The notes under the pieces: model-generated | Seen by the model: only the letters and a program-made list of their open reading frames with translations | Databases searched by the model: none | Told to the model about the DNA's origin: nothing | Shown: positions 35,056 through 41,886 of the stretch, piece by piece | How positions within the stretch are numbered: the first letter of the stretch is position 1 | Layout: every line of letters starts with the position of its first letter | From: Nonomuraea solani | GTDB lineage: Bacteria > Actinomycetota > Actinomycetes > Streptosporangiales > Streptosporangiaceae | Length of the DNA: 64,000 bases | Direction of reading: 5' to 3' | Assembly (NCBI RefSeq): GCF_900108335.1 | Contig: NZ_FNVT01000008.1 | Location: 186,001 to 250,000 of the forward strand | Position numbers and translations under genes: made by a program

Positions 35056-35532
35056 TCAGCCCCTGAGCCGCTCTATGAGCAGCTTGTGGACCAGGTCGGG
35101 CACCAAACCCGAGACGTCCCCGCCATATCGGGCGATCTCCTTCACCCTGGACGAGGACAGGAACGAGTATTCGGGGTTCGTGGGCATGAACAGCGTCTCG
35201 ACCCCCGACAAACGGTAGTTGAGCTGCGCCATCTGCAACTCGTAGTCGAAGTCGCTGACCACCCTGATGCCCTTGACGATGGCGGGGATGTCGTTCTGTC
35301 TGCAGAAGTCGACCAGCAGGCCGTGGAACTTCCGCACCTTCACCTGCGGATACTCCTTGGTCACGGTCTGCAGGATGTCAATCCGTTCGTCCACCGTGAA
35401 CAGGCTGCTTTTCTCGACGTTGATGAGAACGGCCACGGTCACCTCGTCGTACAGCCGCGCTGCGCGGCCGATGATGTCGAGATGTCCATTGGTGATGGGG
35501 TCGAACGACCCCGGGCAGACTACGCGGCGCAA
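35056..35532 (-). CDS. coaD: phosphopantetheine adenylyltransferase
   Basis: About 158 residues from a TTG with GGGAGG 4 nt upstream. The longer frame to 35577 overlaps rsmD and lacks homology. The nucleotidyltransferase motif is CPGSFDPITNGHLDII; substrate and nucleotide contacts include KGIRVVSDFDYELQMAQLN and FLSSSRVKEIARYGGDV. It makes dephospho-CoA from 4'-phosphopantetheine, the penultimate step of CoA synthesis. It follows rsmD closely, a nearly universal bacterial pairing. Confidence 0.96.
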   Translation of the reverse strand: MRRVVCPGSFDPITNGHLDIIGRAARLYDEVTVAVLINVEKSSLFTVDERIDILQTVTKEYPQVKVRKFHGLLVDFCRQNDIPAIVKGIRVVSDFDYELQMAQLNYRLSGVETLFMPTNPEYSFLSSSRVKEIARYGGDVSGLVPDLVHKLLIERLRG

Positions 35533-35546
35533 GACGCCTCCCAGGT

Positions 35547-36113
35547 CTACGGGTTCCCGGCGGCGCGACCGTACCAAACGGATGCTTCGCCATAACGACG
35601 GACCCTCTCCTCAACGTACCCTTCAGGCCACATCAGGGGCTTTCCCCTGCTTTCCCTCTCGAATGCCACCAACGCCTCACCAACCAGCCAGCCGTTGTCG
35701 CGCAGGAGCCCCAGAACGTGTTCGACCTCACCGTCGGAGACGGCGTAGGGCGGGTCCGCGAACACGATGTCGTACGGCTGATCAGGCGTTTTGGCGAGCA
35801 GGCGCTCGACCTTGTCGGCCACCACGAGGGCGCCGCCGAGGCCGAGCTCCCGTACGTTGGCCTTGATCGTGCGCACGGCCTTGGGGTCGGACTCGACGAG
35901 CGCGGCCTCGGCCGCTCCCCGCGACAGGGCCTCCAGGCCGATGGCCCCGGAACCGGCGTACAGGTCGAGGAGCCGGGCGTCGTGGAGTCCGTACAGGGAG
36001 TCGAGGGTCAAGAAGATCCCTTCTCGTGCCCTGTCGCTGGTCGGCCTCGTTCCGCGCCCCGGCGGCACGGCCAAACGCCGCCCACCGGCCGTGCCTGCGA
36101 TGATCCGCGTCAT
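35547..36113 (-). CDS. rsmD: 16S rRNA (guanine966-N2)-methyltransferase
   Basis: About 188 residues from the ATG that gives MTRIIAGTAGGRRLAVPPG, the standard family start. SAM motif I is DLYAGSGAIGLEALSRGA and the catalytic motif IV is ADPPYAV. RPTSDRAREGIF is also typical. It methylates G966 in the 30S head. Only 14 bp separate it from coaD. The upstream 440 bp up to recG holds degenerate repeats rather than a gene. Confidence 0.96.
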   Translation of the reverse strand: MTRIIAGTAGGRRLAVPPGRGTRPTSDRAREGIFLTLDSLYGLHDARLLDLYAGSGAIGLEALSRGAAEAALVESDPKAVRTIKANVRELGLGGALVVADKVERLLAKTPDQPYDIVFADPPYAVSDGEVEHVLGLLRDNGWLVGEALVAFERESRGKPLMWPEGYVEERVRRYGEASVWYGRAAGNP

Positions 36114-36220
36114 GTGACCCATTGTTCCGCATGTTCACGCAGGTCAAGAGTGGACAAGTGTCTGCCTTGAGTGCGCAAGGGTGATTGGCATCGGGCGGCG
36201 GGGCGCACATGATGAGTCTG

Positions 36221-36250
36221 CGGCCTTCAAGGTGACCCACGTGAAGGCCG
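36221..36250. other. 9-bp perfect inverted repeat in the rsmD-recG gap
   Basis: CGGCCTTCA pairs with TGAAGGCCG across a 12-nt loop. It lies about 110 bp upstream of rsmD, so on the minus strand it could form in the rsmD leader or end the recG transcript. No U tract is present. Confidence 0.4.
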
Positions 36251-36368
36251 ACCGGCGTGATCGTGAGCCCTTCCGCACGCCGGTTCCCTCGGCACCTGAC
36301 CCGAGGGTGGGCCCAGCCGGGGACGGCATTCGGGGGGAGGCCGTCCCCGCGGCTGGGATCTTTGTCTC

Positions 36369-36500
36369 TTACGCGCCGCACTCCGGCTGAGAGCCTTTTC
36401 CATCCGCTGCGCGCCGCGCTCCGGCCGAGCCTTTCCATCCGTTACGCGCCGCCGTGGCCCGCCACCCGCCGCACTCCGGCTGAGGGCCCTCCAGGAAACG
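36369..36500. repeat. degenerate ~36-bp tandem repeats between recG and rsmD
   Basis: Units start at about 36369, 36407 and 36442. The shared core is (t/c)(t/g)aCGCGCCGC.CTCCGGC.GAG, ending TTTcCATCCG in the first two, and a partial fourth core CGCCGCACTCCGGCTGAG lies near 36467. The whole 36123-36553 interval has no convincing gene on either strand. Confidence 0.7.
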
Positions 36501-36553
36501 GCCTCTGACCCTTCACCGGCTGAGCACCGCTACGCGAGCCCTCAGCTGACCTT

Positions 36554-38731
36554 TTACGTCTTTTCCAGGTATTCCGCTCGTTCGTCCGCCAGGAGCCTGT
36601 TGATCTCCGCGCTCAGGCCCTCATGGGACGTCAGGTCCGGGTCCTCCCTCAGGAGGGCCGCCGCCTCTTCCCGGGCGGTGGCGATGACGTCCTCGTCTCT
36701 GAGGAGTTGCAGGAGCTTCAGGGACGAGCGCTTGCCCGACTGGGCGGCGCCCAGGACGTCGCCTTCGCGGCGTTGCTCCAGGTCCACCCGCGACAGCTCG
36801 AAGCCGTCCAGGGTCGCCGCCACCGCGTCCAGGCGGGCGCGGGCGGGGGTGCCCTCCGAGAAGTCCGAGACCAGAAGGCACAGGCCGGGCAGGCCGCCCC
36901 GGCCGACGCGGCCTCTGAGCTGGTGGAGCTGGGAGACGCCGAAGCGGTCGGCGTCCATGATGATCATGACGGAGGAGTTGGGGACGTCGACGCCCACCTC
37001 GATGACCGTCGTGGCCACCAGGACGTCGAGCTCGCCGCGCGTGAACGAGCGCATGATCGCGTCCTTCTCCTCCGGCGGCAGCTTGCCGTGCAGCGTGCCG
37101 ACGCGCAGGTCGTGGAAGGGGCCCTCTCTCAGCAGCTCGGCCACGTCCAGGACGGCGAGCGGCGGGCGGCGGTCGTCGTCCTTGGTCACCGCGGCCAGGT
37201 CGCCCTCGTCGCCTTCGAGGTCGCCGATGCGGGGGCAGACGATGTAGGCCTGCCGGCCGAGACCCACCTCCTCCCTGACTCGCTGCCAGGTGCGCTCCAG
37301 GTAGTGGGGCTTCTCGGCGGCCGGGACGACGTGGGTGGTGATGGGGGCGCGGCCCGACGGGAGCTGGGACAACGTCGAGACCTCCAGGTCGCCGAAGACC
37401 GTCATGGCGACCGTACGAGGAATGGGGGTGGCCGTCATGACCAGGACATGCGGCCGGCCACCGCCGCCCTTCTCACGCAGGGCGTCGCGCTGCTCCACCC
37501 CGAACCGGTGCTGCTCGTCCACCACGACCAGCCCCAGGTCGGCGAACTGGACGTGCTCCTGCAGCAGCGCATGGGTGCCGACGACGATGCCCGCCGTGCC
37601 GGAGGCCGCGTCGAGCAGGGCCACGCGGCGGGCGGCCGCGCCCATCGAACCGGTCAGCAGCGTGACCGCCGTGCCCCCGAACATGCCGCCCTGCGCCAGG
37701 TCGCCCAGCATGTTGCCGATCGAGCGGTGATGCTGCTGGGCCAGCACCTCCGTGGGCGCCAGCAGCACCGCCTGGCCGCCCGCGTCGACCACCTGCAGCA
37801 TGGCCCGCAGCGCCACCACCGTCTTGCCCGCGCCGACCTCGCCCTGCAGCAGCCGGTGCATCGGGTGTTCGAGCGCCAGGTCGGCGGCGATCTCCTCGCC
37901 CACCGTCGCCTGCCCCTCGGTCAGCGAGAACGGCAGCCGCGTGTCGAAGTCGGCCAGCATCCCGTCGTCGCGCCTCGGCCGGGCCTTGGCGGGCCAGGCG
38001 GTGGCGGCCTGACGCCGCTGGAGCAGCACCGACTGCAGCACGAACGCCTCGTCGAACTTCAGCCGCTTGCGCGCCCGCCCCATCTCGGCGAAGTCCTTCG
38101 GCCGGTGGATGCCCTCCAGCGCCTCACCGAGATCCTGCAGACCGTGGCGGGCCCGCAGGCCGGCGGGCAGCGGGTCGTCGAGGGGGCCGAGCGTGTCGAG
38201 CACCACGCCGATCGCGCGCCTGATCACCCACGGCGTGAGGTCCTTGCCCGCCGGATAGATCGGCACCGGGGCGGCCGCGAACTCCTCCGCGCCGTCCTCG
38301 CTCTCCTCGAACAGCTCGAACTCGGGGTGCGAGAGCTGCCAGCGCGGCTTGGCCCGCGCCCCGAACAGCCCCACCTTGCCCGCGAACATGCCCCGCCGGC
38401 CCGGCTTGAGACGCGACTCGGCGACGTGGGAGCCCTTGCCGAAGAACGCCAGATAGATCTTGTTGCCGTTGCCGTCGACGACCTCGGCCTCCAGCCAGGT
38501 GCCGCCCCGGTTGCGCATGGGTTTGCGCATGGCTCTGGTCACCTCGCCCACCACGGTGACGTGCTCGTCGACCTCCAGCGCGTCGAGCGAGGTCAGCTCG
38601 CCGCGCTCGGCGTAGCGGCGCGGGTAGTGGCGCAGCAGGTCGCCGACCGTCTCCAGGTCGAGCACAGAGTGCAGGAGCTTGGCGGTCTTCGGGTCGAGCG
38701 CCTTCGTCAGGGGCTCGTCGAAACGGCTCAC
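36554..38731 (-). CDS. recG: ATP-dependent DNA helicase RecG
   Basis: About 725 residues from a GTG giving SRFDEPLTKALDPKTAK. The N-terminal OB wedge domain (HVTVVGEVTRAMRKPMRNRGGTWLEAEVVDG) binds branched DNA. Helicase motifs follow: Walker A GEVGAGKT, DEQH in DEQHRFGVEQRDAL, MTATPIPRT, ATTVIEVGVDVPNSSVM and LHQLRGRVGRGG. It remodels stalled forks and Holliday junctions. It lies downstream of the DAK2 gene as in other actinobacteria. Confidence 0.97.
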   Translation of the reverse strand: MSRFDEPLTKALDPKTAKLLHSVLDLETVGDLLRHYPRRYAERGELTSLDALEVDEHVTVVGEVTRAMRKPMRNRGGTWLEAEVVDGNGNKIYLAFFGKGSHVAESRLKPGRRGMFAGKVGLFGARAKPRWQLSHPEFELFEESEDGAEEFAAAPVPIYPAGKDLTPWVIRRAIGVVLDTLGPLDDPLPAGLRARHGLQDLGEALEGIHRPKDFAEMGRARKRLKFDEAFVLQSVLLQRRQAATAWPAKARPRRDDGMLADFDTRLPFSLTEGQATVGEEIAADLALEHPMHRLLQGEVGAGKTVVALRAMLQVVDAGGQAVLLAPTEVLAQQHHRSIGNMLGDLAQGGMFGGTAVTLLTGSMGAAARRVALLDAASGTAGIVVGTHALLQEHVQFADLGLVVVDEQHRFGVEQRDALREKGGGGRPHVLVMTATPIPRTVAMTVFGDLEVSTLSQLPSGRAPITTHVVPAAEKPHYLERTWQRVREEVGLGRQAYIVCPRIGDLEGDEGDLAAVTKDDDRRPPLAVLDVAELLREGPFHDLRVGTLHGKLPPEEKDAIMRSFTRGELDVLVATTVIEVGVDVPNSSVMIIMDADRFGVSQLHQLRGRVGRGGLPGLCLLVSDFSEGTPARARLDAVAATLDGFELSRVDLEQRREGDVLGAAQSGKRSSLKLLQLLRDEDVIATAREEAAALLREDPDLTSHEGLSAEINRLLADERAEYLEKT

Positions 38732-38802
38732 GGCAATAAGTTCTACCGCCTGCGGCCGACAGGAATCCCGCCGAGACACATCTCGCGGCCTTTCCGGCCC
38801 GC

Positions 38803-38862
38803 GTTCACTCCACGCCGATCAGGCTGGGGCTTCCCGGCCGTGTTCACTCCACGCCGATCAGG
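38803..38862. repeat. 39-bp tandem duplication at the 3' end of the DAK2 gene
   Basis: GTTCACTCCACGCCGATCAGG occurs at 38803-38823 and again at 38842-38862, exactly 39 bp apart. The bases before each copy are also similar (tttccggcccgc and cttcccggccgt). The right copy encodes the gene's last residues LIGVE and stop; the left copy repeats them beyond the stop. Confidence 0.85.
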
Positions 38863-40388
38863 AGCGGGTAGCCGCCCTGTTCGCCGTCGTACACGGCCAG
38901 GTCCACGTCGGGGCGCGTACGTACCAGATGCTCCTCGACGTGGGCGGCCAGGCCGTCCGGGGCCAGGGCGCCCGTGACCAGCGTGACCAGTTCGCCGCCG
39001 CCCGCCACCATCCGGTCCACGACCAGGACCGCCACGCTTTCGACCGAGCCACCGATCACCGCCACGTCGCCGTCGATCATGCCCAGGACGTCTCCGGGCC
39101 GGCACACCCCGGCGCTCGTGAACGCCTCCCGGTCGGCCACCGTCACGTGCCCGTACCGCGTGTGCCCGGCCGCGTCCGTCATCGCCACCACGTCGTCGTC
39201 GAAGCGCCGCAGCGGGTCGTGCACGGCCAGCGCCGCCAGCCCCTGCACGGTCGCCTTCGTGGGCAGCACGCTGACCACCACGCCGTCCTCGCGGGCGACC
39301 TCCGCCGCGGCGGCGGCGACCGACCTGACGCCCTCGTCATTGGGCAGGACCGCGACCTCGTTGCCCGCCTGCCTGATGGCGGCGAGCAGGGCGGGGAGGG
39401 CGGGGCGGGTGCCGGGCTCACGGCGTACGACGACCGCGCCGCACTCCTCGAACAGCGCCGCGATGCCCGCACCCGCGGCCACCGCCACCACGCCCCGGCC
39501 CGCGCTGCCCCGATGGGTGCGCTCCGCCAGATACGTGATCTTGATCCGGTGCGGCCGCCCGGCCCGCAGCCCGGCCTCCACGGCGGGACCCGCCTCGGCC
39601 ACGTGGACGTGCACGTTCCACAGGCCGTCGCCGCCGACCACGACCAGCGAGTCGCCCATCGCGTCGAGCTCCGCCCGCAGCCCGGCCACCGCCCGGTCAT
39701 CGGCGTCCAGCAGGTACATCACCTCGTAGCCCGCCCCCACCTCCGTCATCGGCGACACCCGCGCGGTCGGCGGCGGCACGTCGTAATGAGCTATGTGGGC
39801 GCCGGTGACCACCGCGGCCAGGGTCTCCAGCACGATCGCCGCGCCCGCGCCGCCCGCGTCCACCACGCCGCTGCGGGCCAGCACCTCAAGCTGGTCAGGG
39901 GTACGGCGCAGCGCCGCCCGCGCCTCCCCCGCCGCCTGCCGCGCCACCTCCGGCAGGTCGCCGTCCACCTCCTGCACCGCCCGCGCCGCCGACTCCAGCA
40001 CGCTCAGCACCGTGCCCTCGACCGGCCTGGCCACCGCCTCCCTGGCCAGCAGGGCCGCCCTGAGCAGCCCGGCGCGCAGGTCGGGGCCATCCTTGAGCAC
40101 TTCGGCGAGGCCGCGCAGCGCCTGGCTGACGATCACCCCGGAGTTGCCGCGCGCGCCCACCAGGGCCCCGTACGAGAGCGTCTGCCACACCACGGCCGCG
40201 TCGACGTCCTCGGGCAGCGACTCGACCGCCTCGGCCGCGGACAACATCGTCAGGTGCAGGTTGGTGCCGGTGTCACCGTCGGCGACCGGGAACACGTTGA
40301 GCGCGTCGATCTCCGTCCTGGCCTGGCCGAGCGCGTCGGCCGCCAGGCGGGCCCAGCGTCGCACGGCGGGTGGATCGAGGATCTTCAT
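38844..40388 (-). CDS. DAK2/DegV-type kinase subunit, FakA-like
   Basis: About 514 residues from ATG 40388 (GGAGGGCGCAG just upstream). The N-terminal DAK2 nucleotide domain has DALNVFPVADGDTGTNLHLTM, GALVGARGNSGVIVSQALRG and RSGVVDAGGAGAAIV. The C-terminal region is the FakA-type extension. In Firmicutes, FakA with a FakB (DegV) partner phosphorylates exogenous fatty acids; no FakB gene is nearby. This DAK2 gene next to recG and rpmB is constant in actinobacteria, where its substrate is less certain. Confidence 0.9.
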   Translation of the reverse strand: MKILDPPAVRRWARLAADALGQARTEIDALNVFPVADGDTGTNLHLTMLSAAEAVESLPEDVDAAVVWQTLSYGALVGARGNSGVIVSQALRGLAEVLKDGPDLRAGLLRAALLAREAVARPVEGTVLSVLESAARAVQEVDGDLPEVARQAAGEARAALRRTPDQLEVLARSGVVDAGGAGAAIVLETLAAVVTGAHIAHYDVPPPTARVSPMTEVGAGYEVMYLLDADDRAVAGLRAELDAMGDSLVVVGGDGLWNVHVHVAEAGPAVEAGLRAGRPHRIKITYLAERTHRGSAGRGVVAVAAGAGIAALFEECGAVVVRREPGTRPALPALLAAIRQAGNEVAVLPNDEGVRSVAAAAAEVAREDGVVVSVLPTKATVQGLAALAVHDPLRRFDDDVVAMTDAAGHTRYGHVTVADREAFTSAGVCRPGDVLGMIDGDVAVIGGSVESVAVLVVDRMVAGGGELVTLVTGALAPDGLAAHVEEHLVRTRPDVDLAVYDGEQGGYPLLIGVE

Positions 40389-40464
40389 CTGCGCCCTCCG
40401 ACTTCGTCCCCGATCAACCGGCTCCGACCGACCTCCCGGTCCGGATGCGCTACCGTTGTTGGAG

Positions 40465-40535
40465 GAGAATATCCCTGCCCGGGTCTCGGTCCAGCTGCGC
40501 TGGTTCGCGTCCATCGGGGTGGATCGGATATTCTC
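40465..40535. other. distant perfect 10-bp inverted repeat upstream of rpmB
   Basis: GAGAATATCC (40465-40474) and GGATATTCTC (40526-40535) are exact reverse complements separated by 51 bp. They lie in the 234-bp DAK2-rpmB intergenic region, about 90 bp before the rpmB ATG, and could be a leader structure or paired operator half-sites. Confidence 0.5.
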
Positions 40536-40622
40536 GTCTGGCTGGCCGGTTGTCCCGGCATGCCCACCGCCCGGAAAGCATCAGCGGACAGGGCTATATC
40601 GACTGTTTAAAGGAGCGATACC

Positions 40623-40808
40623 GTGGCTTCCGTCTGCGATGTCTGCCGCAAGGGGCCGACCTTCGGCAACAACGTGTCCCACTCTCACCGCCGCACCCGC
40701 CGTCGTTGGAACCCCAACATCCAGACGGTTCGCGCGGTCATCGGTGGCACGCCGAAGAAGCTGAACGTGTGCACCTCGTGCATCAAGGCGGGCAAGGTCT
40801 CCCGCTAA
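40623..40808 (+). CDS. rpmB: 50S ribosomal protein L28
   Basis: 61 residues: MASVCDVCRKGPTFGNNVSHSHRRTRRRWNP, then VCTSCIKAGKVSR. Both CxxC pairs are present, so this is the zinc-binding (C+) form; actinobacteria often carry a second cysteine-free copy under Zur control elsewhere. AAAGGAG precedes the ATG. It is divergent from the DAK2 gene and is followed by a strong hairpin terminator. Confidence 0.97.
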   Translation: MASVCDVCRKGPTFGNNVSHSHRRTRRRWNPNIQTVRAVIGGTPKKLNVCTSCIKAGKVSR

Positions 40809-40820
40809 GTTCCCACTTCC

Positions 40821-40860
40821 GCGTAAGCCCGTCGCTCCACCCGGAGTGACGGGCTTACGC
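40821..40860 (+). terminator. long hairpin terminator after rpmB
   Basis: GCGTAAGCCCGTC pairs perfectly with GACGGGCTTACGC (13 bp), and an inner CTCC/GGAG stem extends it. It begins 12 bp after the rpmB stop. The tail is only CATCTT, so termination may rely on stem strength. Confidence 0.75.
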
Positions 40861-41075
40861 CATCTTGGAGACCTTGCTGCCCGGCTCGGCCTGCCCGGCT
40901 CGGTCCTCAAGGGCCTTCGCCTCCTGAGGCCCCGCCGGCCCCGAGGTCCCTCCGTTTCGGCCTCGCAGCCCTCATGGAGCCCGCCTTCCGGGGCCTCAGA
41001 GGGCGTCTCAGGGGATCGGTGTCGGAATCGCACCAATGGGGGCCGCTTTGGGGTCAGCGGCGGGGAGGGGCGGGA

Positions 41076-41870
41076 TCAGCGCCAGCGCCAGGCGTGGTCC
41101 ACTGGGCCGATGCCGCCGCCCAGGGGGAAGCCGCGGGCGATCGCGCCCGTCACATAGTCCTTGGCGCCGCCCACCGCCGCCGGTACGTCATCGCCCAGCG
41201 CCAGGCGGGAGGCGATCGCGGAGGCCAGGGTGCAGCCGGTGCCGTGGGTGTGCCGGTTGTCCAGGCGTTCGGCGGCGTAGCGGTATTCGTTGGTGCCGTC
41301 CGTGAGCAGGTCGATCGGCGCCCCGGGCAGGTGGCCGCCCTTGATCAGCGCCCACCTGGGCCCCAGCTCCAGGACGGCATCCGCCGCCCTCCTGAGCCCG
41401 CTCTCGTCCTCCACCTTCACCGAGGTGAGCTGCTCGACCTCCCACAGGTTCGGCGTCACCACGGTGGCCACGGGCAGCAGCCGCGTCCGCATCGTCTCCA
41501 CGGCCTCGGGCGCCAGCAGCGAATCGCCGTGCTTGGACACCCCGACCGGGTCCACGACCAGGGGCGCGGCGTAACCGGCGAGCACCTCGGCGACCGTCTC
41601 CACCAGCGCGGGCGAGGCCAGCATGCCGGTCTTCACCGCCTGTGCCCCGATGTCGCCGAGCACGGAGTCGAGCTGCGCCCGCACGGCCTCGGGCGGCAGC
41701 TCCCAGTAGCCCTGGACGCCGAGCGAGTTTTGCGCCGTGACGGCGGCGATCACGCTCATGCCATGGACGCCCATGGCCAGCATGGTCTTCAGGTCGGCCT
41801 GGATGCCCGCACCGCCGCCGGAGTCGGAGCCGGCGACGGTGAGCACGCGTGGAGGGGTCGAAACCGTCAT
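41076..41870 (-). CDS. thiD: hydroxymethylpyrimidine/phosphomethylpyrimidine kinase
   Basis: About 264 residues from the ATG giving MTVSTPPRVLTVAGSDSGGGAGIQADLKT. Ribokinase-fold motifs are GSDSGGGAGIQAD (substrate), VVDPVGVSKHGDSLL, IKGGHLPG and HTHGTGCTLASAIAS (anion hole and catalytic Asp region). It phosphorylates HMP and HMP-P in thiamine synthesis. thiL, the last thiamine kinase, is 2.2 kb upstream on the same strand; a long Gly/Pro-rich membrane protein gene lies between them. The region 40861-41075 downstream holds no gene that I can see. Confidence 0.95.
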   Translation of the reverse strand: MTVSTPPRVLTVAGSDSGGGAGIQADLKTMLAMGVHGMSVIAAVTAQNSLGVQGYWELPPEAVRAQLDSVLGDIGAQAVKTGMLASPALVETVAEVLAGYAAPLVVDPVGVSKHGDSLLAPEAVETMRTRLLPVATVVTPNLWEVEQLTSVKVEDESGLRRAADAVLELGPRWALIKGGHLPGAPIDLLTDGTNEYRYAAERLDNRHTHGTGCTLASAIASRLALGDDVPAAVGGAKDYVTGAIARGFPLGGGIGPVDHAWRWR

Positions 41871-41886
41871 GCCCCCATCCAACCAC

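Noticed and set aside
36181..36390. 69-residue plus-strand ORF in the recG-rsmD gap
   Set aside because: Runs into degenerate tandem repeats and has no ribosome site or protein-like composition.
36623..38977. 784-residue plus-strand open frame opposite recG
   Set aside because: Antisense shadow; RecG helicase motifs on the minus strand are complete.
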